A stretch of DNA of 64,000 bases from Brachybacterium sacelli. GTDB lineage: Bacteria; Actinomycetota; Actinomycetes; Actinomycetales; Dermabacteraceae. The stretch lies in NCBI RefSeq assembly GCF_017876545.1, contig NZ_JAGIOD010000002.1, positions 1,240,001-1,304,000 of the forward strand, in the 5' to 3' direction. The translations under genes were made by a program, and so were the position numbers. Shown here piece by piece: positions 1 to 8,120 of this stretch; position 1 is the first letter of the stretch, and each line of letters starts with the position of its first letter. The notes under the pieces are model-generated. The model made no database searches and was not told the DNA's origin. It worked only from the letters and a program-made list of their open reading frames with translations.

Positions 1-2137
1 CCTGCAGCTCTTCGAGGACTACCTGGCGAAGGAGTCACCGAAAGGCAAACCGCGCAACAACGAACTCGTCGCGAACATCGCACGCATCCGCGCCACCATC
101 CTGGGTGACCTTTGGCAGTCCGAGGGTCGCCCGCCAGAAGGTACGACGACATGGTGGGAACTATGGCTACGCCCAAACGCTGACGGCCCCGATCTGCTAC
201 GGCGCTTCGCCGAAGCCTCCGGACTGACCATCTCGCAGCGTCTCCTCCGGCTCGTGGACCGCGACGTCATGTGGGTCGAGGCGACGTGGGCGCAGCTAGA
301 AGTCCTACCGTTCACCGCGGTGCCGCTGGCCGAAATCCGGCGCCCGGAATTCATCGACTCCATAGAAGACCTCACCGCCGAGGAGCAAGCCGAGTACGTC
401 GACGACCTGGCCAAGCGACTGGAACCTGCCGACGAACTCCAGCCCGCCGTCTGCCACCTCGACACGGGCGTAGCGAGAACTCACGTCCTCATCGAGCAGT
501 CCCTGGCACCCCAGGACCTGCACACCGTGATCGGCGTCAGCGGCTTCGATCAAGACGGACACGGCACCAAGATGGCCGGCATCGCGCTGCTGGGAGCCGC
601 GGTCGACCGCCACCTGCTCGGATCGGACTCCGTTGTGCTGCGACACCGACTGGAGTCGGTTCGCATCCTTCCGACCAAGACCGAGAAGCCGCACGAACCC
701 CGCGCGTACGGAGACGTCACCGTCCAAGCCGTGTCGCTGCCCGAAATCGCAGCGACACGGCCCCGGGTGTTCTGCATGCCGGTCAGCACCAGTACCGACA
801 CCCCCGGCAACCCAGGTCAGCCCACGCTGTGGTCGGCCACCGTCGACGCACTGGCCGTCGGCGCCAACGTCGTCAGCAACGGCGACGAACTCCGGCTACT
901 CGCGCCACCAGACAGCGAAGCAGCAAGACTCCTGATCGTGTCCGCCGGAAACGTCACCGGCACCTACGTCGCCGACCACCTCGCCGAATCCGACACCTCT
1001 CCGGTTCGAGATCCCGGCCAAGCCTGGAACGCACTCACCGTCGGCGCCTACACCGACCTCGACGCGGTCCCGACCGATCCGGCCTTCGCAGGCTGGACCC
1101 CCGTCGCGCGGAAGGGCGACCTCTCGCCCCACAGTCGCACGTCTCTGCCGTTCGGAAACAGGCCCTGGCCGATCAAGCCCGACATCGTCATGGAAGGCGG
1201 CAACGTCCTCCATGACACCGCCTCCATGTTCGAGCCGAATCACCCGGCGCTGTCCCTGCGAACCACCGGGCACACAAACGACCAGGCTCTGGCATCGGCC
1301 AACGCAACCAGCGCCGCGACCGCGCAAGCCTCCCGGCTTGCAGCGCTCGTCATGGCCACCTATCCCGAGTACTGGCCCGAGACGATCCGAGCACTCCTCG
1401 TCCACTCCGCGCAGTGGACACCCATCATGCGCGACGAAATCGATCGAGCGGGGCAGAGCGGACTTCAAGCCAAACAGATGCTGCTACGCCGATACGGCTG
1501 GGGCGTCCCGACCGAGGAACGCGTGTTGTTCTCCTCCGATCGGTCCGTAACCCTGGTCGTACAGGACGAGTTCACCCCTTTCGAGGGCGATGAGTTCAAG
1601 GTCCCGTCGTTCCGGCTGCACGACCTTCCTTGGCCGCGCGAAGTACTGCAAGACCTGGGCTCCGCTTCCGTGACCCTGCGCGTCACCCTCTCCTACTTCA
1701 TCGAGCCGACGGCGTCCCGACGAGGATGGCGTCAGCGGTACAAGTACGCATCACACGGACTCCGGTTCGAGCTACAAGACCCCCTTGAATCTGAGGCCCA
1801 TTTCGTTCAGCGAGTGAACCGTGAAGCCCGCACCGAGGAAGCCGGCGGGCGCCCCACAAGCGGACAAGTGTCGTGGCTCGTCGGCGCCAACCAACGCCTG
1901 TACGGCTCACTGCATCAAGACATCTGGGAGACCTACGGTTCAGCACTCGCCGACACCGGAAAGATCGCCGTCTACCCCGTCGGCGGCTGGTGGAAGAACA
2001 ACAAGAACCGCGAACGCATCGACCGGAAGATCCGATACGCCCTCGTCATATCACTCCAGACCGACGCCACCGACGTCGACCTGTACACACCAGTGGCGAA
2101 CCTCCTCCACACTCCGATCGAGATTCCGATCGAGTGA
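1..2137 (+). CDS. Subtilisin-like serine protease, IetS-like (5' end outside window)
   Basis: The frame is open from base 2, so the true start lies left of the window. The product is a subtilase (peptidase S8). The Asp of LDTGV is the codon at 461, the His of DGHGT at 560, the oxyanion Asn of SAGN at 950 and the nucleophile Ser of NATSAA at 1310, so the triad is complete. There is no secretion signal in the visible part. A long N-terminal region precedes the catalytic domain and a C-terminal region of about 270 residues follows it. This layout fits the cytoplasmic IetS subtilase that pairs with an AAA+ ATPase (IetA), known from Ti-plasmid stability and as an anti-phage pair. IetA would lie just upstream, unseen here. 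A/T-ending codons are visibly more frequent than in genes from 2.6 kb on, consistent with an acquired island. Subtilase is certain; the IetS assignment is probable. Confidence 0.85.
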   Translation, partial: LQLFEDYLAKESPKGKPRNNELVANIARIRATILGDLWQSEGRPPEGTTTWWELWLRPNADGPDLLRRFAEASGLTISQRLLRLVDRDVMWVEATWAQLEVLPFTAVPLAEIRRPEFIDSIEDLTAEEQAEYVDDLAKRLEPADELQPAVCHLDTGVARTHVLIEQSLAPQDLHTVIGVSGFDQDGHGTKMAGIALLGAAVDRHLLGSDSVVLRHRLESVRILPTKTEKPHEPRAYGDVTVQAVSLPEIAATRPRVFCMPVSTSTDTPGNPGQPTLWSATVDALAVGANVVSNGDELRLLAPPDSEAARLLIVSAGNVTGTYVADHLAESDTSPVRDPGQAWNALTVGAYTDLDAVPTDPAFAGWTPVARKGDLSPHSRTSLPFGNRPWPIKPDIVMEGGNVLHDTASMFEPNHPALSLRTTGHTNDQALASANATSAATAQASRLAALVMATYPEYWPETIRALLVHSAQWTPIMRDEIDRAGQSGLQAKQMLLRRYGWGVPTEERVLFSSDRSVTLVVQDEFTPFEGDEFKVPSFRLHDLPWPREVLQDLGSASVTLRVTLSYFIEPTASRRGWRQRYKYASHGLRFELQDPLESEAHFVQRVNREARTEEAGGRPTSGQVSWLVGANQRLYGSLHQDIWETYGSALADTGKIAVYPVGGWWKNNKNRERIDRKIRYALVISLQTDATDVDLYTPVANLLHTPIEIPIE

Positions 2138-2192
2138 TGTCCGATTCGCTCCGAATCCCGCGGATAACGGATAACACCGCCGGACTCGCAGC

Positions 2193-2528
2193 TCAGACGT
2201 TCGTTGCGACGGCCTGTGCGCGCCGACCACCCGGTCGAATCGTGACGCCCTCTGCGGCCAGCGCGCGTCGGACAGCCTGCTGGCTGACCCCGTACCGCAA
2301 CCCGACTTCCATTAGCGTAAGGCCCTCGTCGTACAGCTCGACCGCTTCGGCAAGATGGCACTCATCGAGCCCCCGCTGGCGTATCGGTACCGAGCGGCGG
2401 ACAAGGTGCGCCGCCGCGGTGCGGCGATGAATGCTGAACCGCTCGCCCAACTCCACGAGTGTCGCGCCCGACTCATACGAGGCCACCAGCTCGTCCACCT
2501 GCGCCGGGCTCAGAAAGGTTTGAGTCAT
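2193..2528 (-). CDS. Small protein with two helix-turn-helix motifs
   Basis: A 111-residue protein read from the ATG at 2528. Longer in-frame starts up to 2675 exist, but their extra residues look non-coding. Two HTH units can be seen: one near residues 10-45 (ELVASYESGATLVELGERF) and a second near 60-100 (LMEVGLRYGVSQQAVRRAL), both of the resolvase/Hin type. Proteins like this commonly sit at the ends of integrated elements in Actinobacteria, so a role in regulating or excising the island is plausible but unproven. It is convergent with the protease gene, 55 bases away. No catalytic recombinase domain is present. Confidence 0.6.
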   Translation of the reverse strand: MTQTFLSPAQVDELVASYESGATLVELGERFSIHRRTAAAHLVRRSVPIRQRGLDECHLAEAVELYDEGLTLMEVGLRYGVSQQAVRRALAAEGVTIRPGGRRAQAVATNV

Positions 2529-2702
2529 CCCAACTGCATGCACCATCCGCCCCCGCTCGTCCACTACAGACGGCTCCAGCGGCCTCCGGTCCCGCCGGTA
2601 GACGCCCCGCGACCTGCGAGAAGTCACGGTTTTCAAGGCCGGGCAGGGGTTCTCGAACTCTCTACGGAGGTCCACTCGAGAAACCGTGAGACAGTGACTC
2701 GT
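2529..2702. other. Likely island/backbone junction
   Basis: Island genes end here and the backbone ArsR-MFS unit begins. The stretch contains no recognisable gene of its own other than the 3' end of the MFS frame, which runs to 2633. No att repeat can be identified because only one end of the island is visible. The boundary is inferred from the change in base composition and from the missing native stop of the MFS gene. Confidence 0.35.
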
Positions 2703-3952
2703 CGGAAGGGCCCCGCCGGCTGGCGGGGCCCTTCCGCTGTCCGCGCGCAGCGCGCACGCACCAGGAACAGGGGCGCCGCGAGGGCGAGCACGACGCCGCC
2801 GACGGCGATCGCGAGACCGCTGGAGGCCCCGGTGGCCAGTGCCCCGAGCACCACCGACCCCAGAGAGCCCGCCGGCTGCATGGCCATCGAGGCCAGCGAC
2901 AGCACCGTGGCCCGATGCGGACCTGCCACCTGCCGGTGCAGGAGCGACTCATAGGCCACTCCCGACGCCATGTGCACGCCGTAGGTCGCGAGGTACCCCA
3001 CCACGAGTCCGACGGGGCCCAAGGCCAGTCCCATCGCGACCACCGTCGCGCCCTGGAGGATCCGCAGCGCCACGGAGACCAGGCCCCAGCGCCGCGTCAG
3101 GTGCGGCACCGCCGCCGCCCCGAGCGCCGCGGTGGCCCAGCCCGCGGCCACCACCGGCCCCATCGTGGCGGCGGCACGGTCCGCGTCACCGAGCAGCTCC
3201 GCGAGCCGCACGGGCATCAGCGTCTCGAAGGAGACCATCCCGAACCCCCAGAACAGCTCGACCGCGACCAGGGCCCGCAGCACCCGGGACCCGGCGAGCA
3301 GGCCGAGCCCCGCGCGCACCGCGTGCGCCGTGTCCCGGACGGGGGCGAGGCGCCGCGGGCCCCTGCGCGGTGGCTCGTCCATGAGCAGCCCCGTCGCCAC
3401 GATCTGCAGGAGGGAGAGGACGGCGGCGCCGAGGAACGGGAGCACCAGGGCGGAGGTCGTGCCCCAGGGCGCCCACGCGACCAGCCCGGCCGAGAGCACG
3501 GAGCCGGCGGCGATGGATCCGCCGATCGCTCCGCTCGCCGCACCGAGCCCGGAGGTCACCAACCCTTCTCGCTCCTCGGGGGCGGAGCCGGCGTGCACCT
3601 GGTCGACGAACCAGGCGTTCAAGGCACCGCTGTCCAGAGCCCGGAACACCCCGGACAGAGCCGCGGCCAGGGCCAGCGCCAGCGGTGCGGCGGCCACGGC
3701 GAAGGCGAGGTACGAGAACAGGGCAAGGGTCGCCGCGAGCGCGAAGAGCGGGCGCCGCCCGACGGTGTCGGCCAGGCCACCGGTGGGCAGCTCGAGGCAC
3801 AGCACCACGATGCCCTGGACAGCGAGGGCCGCGCCCATCTCGGCGACCGTCATGCCGCGGTGCAGGGGCAGCAGGGCCATCACCGGGACGACGAGTCCCG
3901 TGGGCAACCACCGCAGCGCGGTCAGCAGCAGGAACCGTCGCCGGAGGCTCAT
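2633..3952 (-). CDS. MFS transporter
   Basis: A 439-residue major facilitator protein with about 12 hydrophobic segments, starting at the ATG at 3952, which overlaps the ArsR stop by 4 bases. Residues 1-20 (LRWLPTGLVVPVMALL) form the first membrane segment, and a GRRPLFALAA-type loop between segments 2 and 3 is typical of the family. Pairing with an ArsR repressor suggests efflux of a toxic compound; the substrate is unknown. The last 35 residues are odd: they are encoded by the perfect terminator hairpin at 2703-2736 and by bases beyond it. No stop codon occurs in any of the three frames shortly before the hairpin, so the native stop seems lost and the tail is probably non-native. The transporter core is intact. 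Confidence 0.85.
   Translation of the reverse strand: MSLRRRFLLLTALRWLPTGLVVPVMALLPLHRGMTVAEMGAALAVQGIVVLCLELPTGGLADTVGRRPLFALAATLALFSYLAFAVAAAPLALALAAALSGVFRALDSGALNAWFVDQVHAGSAPEEREGLVTSGLGAASGAIGGSIAAGSVLSAGLVAWAPWGTTSALVLPFLGAAVLSLLQIVATGLLMDEPPRRGPRRLAPVRDTAHAVRAGLGLLAGSRVLRALVAVELFWGFGMVSFETLMPVRLAELLGDADRAAATMGPVVAAGWATAALGAAAVPHLTRRWGLVSVALRILQGATVVAMGLALGPVGLVVGYLATYGVHMASGVAYESLLHRQVAGPHRATVLSLASMAMQPAGSLGSVVLGALATGASSGLAIAVGGVVLALAAPLFLVRARCARTAEGPRQPAGPFRRVTVSRFLEWTSVESSRTPARP
2703..2736 (-). terminator. Perfect 15-bp hairpin inside the MFS 3' end
   Basis: The arms at 2703-2717 (CGGAAGGGCCCCGCC) and 2722-2736 are perfectly complementary around a GGCT loop. It looks like the Rho-independent-type stem that normally follows a stop codon in GC-rich genomes, yet it lies about 70 bases before the present stop of the MFS frame. 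Confidence 0.75.
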
Positions 3953-4479
3953 GGGGTGCGGGGAAGGGCCAGGACGTGCAGAGCGATCGGCTGGGAGCCC
4001 GTGCGGTCGCGATAGCGCTCGACCACGGAGGCGATCTCCGCGGTCATCTCCTGGACGTCCTCGGGGTCGAGTCTCAGCAGGTAGTCGTCGTGCCTGTGGC
4101 CCTCGTCGGCCCCGGAGACGCGCCAGGCGTCGACCCCGTCCACGAGCGCCTGCAGCTGCCGGTCCCGCACCTGCCCCAGCGCCGCCCACGCTCCCGGCCG
4201 GGAGGAGAGGTCCTCGGCGAACTCGGTCATGTCGTGGGTCGCGCGCCAGCGCCGCTCCCGGCGGGAGGGCTGCTCCTCGGCGTCGGCGACGAAGCCGTAG
4301 CGCTCGAGCTGCCGGAGGTGGTAGGAGGTCGAGCCGCTCGACTCCCCGAGCACGCGGGCGAGCTCGGTCGCCGTCGCCGGGCCGTCGCTGCGCAGCGTCC
4401 CCAGCAGGCGCAGTCGGATCGGGTGGGAGAGGGCCTTGAGGGTCTCGACGTCGTCGACGACGCGGCGGGTCGTGGGCAT
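3949..4479 (-). CDS. ArsR-type winged-helix repressor
   Basis: A 176-residue protein. The N-terminal 80 residues form an ArsR-like winged helix: ALSHPIRLRLLGTL, then ATELARVLGESSGSTSYHLRQLERYG as recognition helix and start of the wing. The C-terminal 90 residues are an acidic/arginine-rich effector region with no Cys pair, so it is unlikely to sense soft metals through the classic motif. It overlaps the MFS gene by 4 bases (ATGA), so the two are co-transcribed. A 32-bp palindrome lies 17 bases upstream of its start, as expected for autoregulation. Confidence 0.88.
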   Translation of the reverse strand: MPTTRRVVDDVETLKALSHPIRLRLLGTLRSDGPATATELARVLGESSGSTSYHLRQLERYGFVADAEEQPSRRERRWRATHDMTEFAEDLSSRPGAWAALGQVRDRQLQALVDGVDAWRVSGADEGHRHDDYLLRLDPEDVQEMTAEIASVVERYRDRTGSQPIALHVLALPRTP

Positions 4480-4495
4480 GCAGGCACACTACGAC

Positions 4496-4527
4496 CGCAA
4501 AGGATTATTTGCAAACAATCCTTTGCG
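4496..4527. promoter_or_regulatory. 32-bp palindromic operator of the ArsR-MFS unit
   Basis: The outer arms CGCAAAGGATT (4496-4506) and AATCCTTTGCG (4517-4527) are perfectly complementary. The core TTTGCAAA (4508-4515) is itself palindromic, and only the A/C pair at 4507/4516 breaks the symmetry. It is AT-rich in a GC-rich setting, sits just upstream of the ArsR start (4479), and has no T tract, so an operator is more likely than a terminator for the upstream aldo/keto reductase gene. Confidence 0.75.
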
Positions 4528-4541
4528 GGCGTGGTGAGGGG

Positions 4542-5546
4542 TCAGTGCTCGCTGTCGAGCTGCGCCATGAAGGCCGCGGGGTAGCGCTCGCCGTGGGCGG
4601 CGCCGACGGGCAGGGCCGCATCTATCCGGGCCAGGTCCTCCGCTTCGAGGTGCACCGCGCCGGACTCGAGCATCGAGGTCACCTGGTCCGGGCGGCGGGC
4701 GCCGACGAGCGGCACGATGTCCTCGCCGCGGGCGGCCACCCAGGCGATCGCGAGCTGCGCCATGGAGGCACCGTGGGCAGCGGCGATCCCCTGGACCTGC
4801 TCGAGCAGGGCGCGGTTGCGTTCGAGGTTCTCGCCCTGGAAGCGGGGGAAGTTCTCGCGGGCACCGCCGGTGCGGCCGGCGACCAGCCCCTTGGCGAGCA
4901 CGCCGTAGGCCGTCACGCCGATCCCCAGCTCCCGGCAGGTGGCGAGGATGCCGTTGCCCTCGATCTCCCGCGAGAGCAGGGAGTACTCGATCTGCAGGTC
5001 GCTGATGGGGGCGAGCGCGGCCGCCCGGCGGAGGGTCTCGGGCCCGACCTCGCTGAGGCCGATGTGGCGCACGTAGCCCGCCTCGACCTGCTCCTGGATC
5101 GCCCCGACGGTCTCCTCGATCGGCACGTCCGGATCAAGCCGCGCGGGTCGGTAGATGTCGACGTGATCGGTGCCCAGGCGTCGCAGCGAGTAGGCCAGGG
5201 AGGTGGCGACGCGCTCGGGGCGAGCGTCGAAACCGGTCGGCATGCCGCCGGGCTCCAGGGTCGCCCCGAACTTCACCGAGAGCACGGCGTCCTCGCGGCT
5301 CCGCTCCGCGAGCGCACGGCCGATGAGCAGCTCGCTGTGGCCGGCGCCGTAGAAGTCGCCGGTGTCGATCAGGGTGGAGCCGGCATCGAGGAAGGCGTGC
5401 AGCGCGCGCACGCTCTCGGCGTCGTCCGTGGGGCCGTAGACGCCGGCCAGGCTCATGGCCCCGAGCCCCGGGGAGGTGACGGTCGGGCCGGTGTCGCCCA
5501 GGCGGCGGGTGGTGGGTCGGTACGTGGTGTCCTCTGTCGTGGTCAT
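4542..5546 (-). CDS. Aldo/keto reductase lacking the catalytic His
   Basis: A 334-residue NADPH-dependent aldo/keto reductase of the AKR TIM-barrel family. Asp61 and Tyr66 (DTGDFYG) and Lys92 (SVKFG) are the expected active-site residues. In the stretch that normally reads Y-x-x-H-R the protein has IYRPARLD, so the usual His is Ala135; as I recall, some actinobacterial AKRs share this variant. The NADP-binding end includes LVGARRPDQV. The ATG at 5546 is chosen because upstream codons in the frame run into the divergent promoter and regulator. The gene is divergent from the XRE regulator at 5648, with 101 bases between, and is probably controlled by it. The substrate is unknown. Confidence 0.9.
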   Translation of the reverse strand: MTTTEDTTYRPTTRRLGDTGPTVTSPGLGAMSLAGVYGPTDDAESVRALHAFLDAGSTLIDTGDFYGAGHSELLIGRALAERSREDAVLSVKFGATLEPGGMPTGFDARPERVATSLAYSLRRLGTDHVDIYRPARLDPDVPIEETVGAIQEQVEAGYVRHIGLSEVGPETLRRAAALAPISDLQIEYSLLSREIEGNGILATCRELGIGVTAYGVLAKGLVAGRTGGARENFPRFQGENLERNRALLEQVQGIAAAHGASMAQLAIAWVAARGEDIVPLVGARRPDQVTSMLESGAVHLEAEDLARIDAALPVGAAHGERYPAAFMAQLDSEH

Positions 5547-5647
5547 GGCGACCACAGTGCGCCCTGATCGGTGACGGGACGAGGCCCGGCGCATCCGGGG
5601 ACAGGCTCTCCCTGGATAGGAGGCGCTCCGGGGAGGACGATGGGTCG

Positions 5648-6487
5648 ATGACCGCACGCCAGGACCTCGCCGACTTCCTGCGCCGTCGCCGCGCCCTGCT
5701 GCGTCCCGTCGACGCGGGACTGCCGGAGGGCACGCGCCGCCGCACTCCCGGGCTGCGCCGCGAGGAGGTCGCGATGCTTGCCGGCGTCTCCGTCGACTAC
5801 TACGCCCGGCTCGAGCAGGGCCGCGGCTCGACCCCCTCGGTGAGCGTGGTGACCGGTATCGCGCAGGCGCTGCAGTGCGACCGCGACCAGCGGGACCACC
5901 TCTTCCGCCTGGCTGGGCACCCGGCACCGCCGCGGCGCTCCGGGCGGCATGTGCGCCCCGGACTGATCGCCCTGGGCCATCGCCTCACGGATCTGCCCGT
6001 CGTGATCACGACAGACCTCGGCGAGGTGCTCTGGTGCAACCCGCTGGGACAGGCGCTGCTCGGCGGGCTGCTGGGGGAGACGCCGCGGGAGCGCAATGTG
6101 ATGCGGCGCTGGTTCACCGATCCGTCGGCCCGCGCGATGCCGCGGGAGGAATGGGAGAGGATCTCGGCCGCCCACGTCGGCGATCTGCGGGCGGCCTTCA
6201 CTCGCCGCGGGGGCGACGAGGAGGTCACGGCCCTGGTCGAGGAGCTGCAGACGGCGAGTTCGGAGTTCGCGCGGCTGTGGACGCTGCACGACGTCGGCGT
6301 GCGGCGGTCGGACCGCAAGACCATCGTCCACCCGGAGGTCGGGATGATCCGGATGCGCTGCGAAGTGCTGCTGACGCCCGAGGAGGACGTCTCGATGCTC
6401 GCCTTCTTCCCGCTCGAGGACACCGACGCCCAGGAGAAGCTGGACCTCCTGCGCGTCATCGGCACGCAGGTGATGCGCAGCAGCTAG
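5648..6487 (+). CDS. XRE-family regulator with MmyB-like ligand domain
   Basis: A 279-residue regulator. Residues 30-75 form the XRE helix-turn-helix (RREEVAMLAGVSVDYYARLE), followed by the conserved HLFRLAGH linker. Residues 105-275 match the MmyB/PAS-like ligand domain (VVITTDLGEVLWCNPLGQAL), thought in this family to bind small hydrophobic ligands. A GGGGAGGA ribosome site precedes the ATG. It is divergent from the aldo/keto reductase and a likely regulator of it. Its TAG stop shares the palindrome CTAG with the stop of the convergent nitronate monooxygenase gene. Confidence 0.88.
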   Translation: MTARQDLADFLRRRRALLRPVDAGLPEGTRRRTPGLRREEVAMLAGVSVDYYARLEQGRGSTPSVSVVTGIAQALQCDRDQRDHLFRLAGHPAPPRRSGRHVRPGLIALGHRLTDLPVVITTDLGEVLWCNPLGQALLGGLLGETPRERNVMRRWFTDPSARAMPREEWERISAAHVGDLRAAFTRRGGDEEVTALVEELQTASSEFARLWTLHDVGVRRSDRKTIVHPEVGMIRMRCEVLLTPEEDVSMLAFFPLEDTDAQEKLDLLRVIGTQVMRSS

Positions 6488-7506
6488 AGTCCCTCGGCCA
6501 GGTGCTCGATCACGGCGGCGGCGGGGCCCTCGGGGGCGCTGCGGTAGCCGGTGCCGGCCCACAGGTGCAGACGGTCCGCATCGCCGGCGGCCCCGGCGGC
6601 CCGGCGCAGCGGCCGGGTCAGGTGGTGGATCTGCGGGTAGCCGGTGGGGGCCGTCGCCTGGTGGCGGTCGATCAGCCCGTTGCGCACGGAGCGTGCCGGA
6701 CGCCCGGTGAAGACCCGGGTCAGCACCGTCTCACGCGCCGCGGGATCGGCCAGCGCGGCCCGGTGCGTCGCTGACGTGCCGGCCTCGTCCGTGCGCAGCA
6801 GCAGCGTGCCGACGGCCACGGCCTGCGCGCCGGCGCCGAGGATCCGCGCCACCGCCTCGGGGCCGTCGACCCCGCCGGCGCCGATCACCGGCAGGTCCGC
6901 AGCCTCGAGCACCTGGCGCACCAGCTCGGCGGTCTCCACCGGCTCCGGGGTGCGGGCCGGATCGTGGGTGGCGCTGTGTCCGCCCGCCCGGGGCCCCTGG
7001 ACCACGAGACCGTCGATGCCGAGGGCCGCGGCGTCCTGCGCCTCCGCCGGCGTGGTGACGCTCGCGAGCACGGTGGTCCCCGCCGCCTGCAGGGCCACGA
7101 CGTCCGCGGCGTCGGGCAGGCCGAAGGTGAAGGACACCACCGGGACCGGGTCCGCCAGGAGCAGGGCGAGCTTCTCGGCGTAGAAGTCGTCGTCGCTGCG
7201 GGGTGCGGGATCCAGGGTGAGACCGTGGACGGCGGCCTCCTCGGCGAGCTCGGCCGCGTAGGCGGCGAAGGCCTCCTCGTCGATCTCCCGGTGGGGGAGG
7301 ACGAACAGGTTCACCCCGAAATCCGCGCCGAGCCCGCGCGCCGCGTCGACGTCCGAGGCCAGCGTCTGCGGTGTCGTGTTCCCGCCCGCCAGGAAGCCGA
7401 AGGCGCCGGCGGAGGTGGCGGCGCGGATCAGGTCGAGGGTGCTGGGCCCGCCGGCCATCGGCGCGGCGACGAGGGGAAGGCGGGAACCGAGCAGGTCAGA
7501 CGTCAT
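6484..7506 (-). CDS. Nitronate monooxygenase-like FMN enzyme
   Basis: A 340-residue TIM-barrel flavoprotein of the nitronate monooxygenase / 2-nitropropane dioxygenase family. PLVAAPMAGGPS at the N terminus, VQGPRAGGHSATHD with the catalytic His near residue 170, and VIGAGGVDGPEA plus the following GAGAQAVAVGT phosphate-binding segment are typical. Family members oxidise alkyl nitronates such as the toxin propionate-3-nitronate. The ATG at 7506 overlaps the preceding VOC gene by 11 bases; a longer frame to 7560 would run deeper into that gene and is not preferred. It is the last gene of the MarR-led operon. Confidence 0.85.
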   Translation of the reverse strand: MTSDLLGSRLPLVAAPMAGGPSTLDLIRAATSAGAFGFLAGGNTTPQTLASDVDAARGLGADFGVNLFVLPHREIDEEAFAAYAAELAEEAAVHGLTLDPAPRSDDDFYAEKLALLLADPVPVVSFTFGLPDAADVVALQAAGTTVLASVTTPAEAQDAAALGIDGLVVQGPRAGGHSATHDPARTPEPVETAELVRQVLEAADLPVIGAGGVDGPEAVARILGAGAQAVAVGTLLLRTDEAGTSATHRAALADPAARETVLTRVFTGRPARSVRNGLIDRHQATAPTGYPQIHHLTRPLRRAAGAAGDADRLHLWAGTGYRSAPEGPAAAVIEHLAEGL

Positions 7507-8110
7507 GCTCCTGATCCTCCCACCGGAACCCGTCCGGGTCGGTGAGCTCGCCGAGATCACCCACGATCGCGAGACGTCGGGATCCGCTGCCCTCGGCGTC
7601 GACCCCGGCGGCCTTGGCCAGCCCCTTGCGCTTGAGCAGGGCGAGGGAGATGTCGCCGGTCGCGAAGCTGGTGTACTTGCGGCCGTAGCTCTGGGCGACC
7701 TCGGTGCCGCGAGCGACGTAGAAGTCCCTGCTCTCGGCGACCGCCGTGACCCCGAGCTGGAGCACGAGCTCGTCGATCGTGCCGGGGGTGGCGCCGTGGG
7801 GCCTCTTCGAGGAGGTGGCGACGGTGACCACCGTGCCGTCGGGGGCCTGGAGCGTCCCGCCGTACCCGAAGAGGTTCCTGGTGGCGGGCTTGACGGCGCG
7901 CGCCCCGGCGGCGGTGCCGGCGTCCAGGAAGCCGTCGACGACGACGGGGTCGGGCACGATCAGCGACACGGTGGCGCCGCGGAATCCGGTGCTGGGCTCG
8001 TCGGTGCCGCGGGTGCTGATCCTGTCGCCGAGGCCGAGCGCCTCAGCGTAGAAGCGGGCGGCGGTCTCGGGGTCCTCGGACTCGAGGAGGAGCTGTGTGA
8101 TCGTCGTCAT
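7496..8110 (-). CDS. VOC (glyoxalase/bleomycin-resistance) family protein
   Basis: A 204-residue protein with two beta-alpha-beta-beta-beta units of the vicinal oxygen chelate fold: the first opens with LLLESEDPETAARFYAEALGL and the second, near residue 110, with ELVLQLGVTAVAESRDFYVA. The metal-ligand residues of true glyoxalases are not clearly all present, so it may bind or modify a small toxic molecule rather than isomerise methylglyoxal. It lies 10 bases downstream of the GyrI-like gene and overlaps the monooxygenase gene, all under the MarR operators. Confidence 0.82.
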   Translation of the reverse strand: MTTITQLLLESEDPETAARFYAEALGLGDRISTRGTDEPSTGFRGATVSLIVPDPVVVDGFLDAGTAAGARAVKPATRNLFGYGGTLQAPDGTVVTVATSSKRPHGATPGTIDELVLQLGVTAVAESRDFYVARGTEVAQSYGRKYTSFATGDISLALLKRKGLAKAAGVDAEGSGSRRLAIVGDLGELTDPDGFRWEDQEHDV

Positions 8111-8120
8111 GCTCGCCAGA

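Noticed and set aside
2640..2700. A tRNA 3' end serving as attachment site
   Set aside because: GGTTCTCGAACTC looks superficially like a T-arm, but no cloverleaf or acceptor stem can be formed around it.
3953..4489. N-terminal extension of the MFS protein
   Set aside because: It overlaps the ArsR gene in another frame and is Arg/Pro-rich nonsense.
4496..4527. Terminator for the aldo/keto reductase gene
   Set aside because: The palindrome is AT-rich with an AT core and no T tract, and its position and symmetry fit an ArsR operator better.
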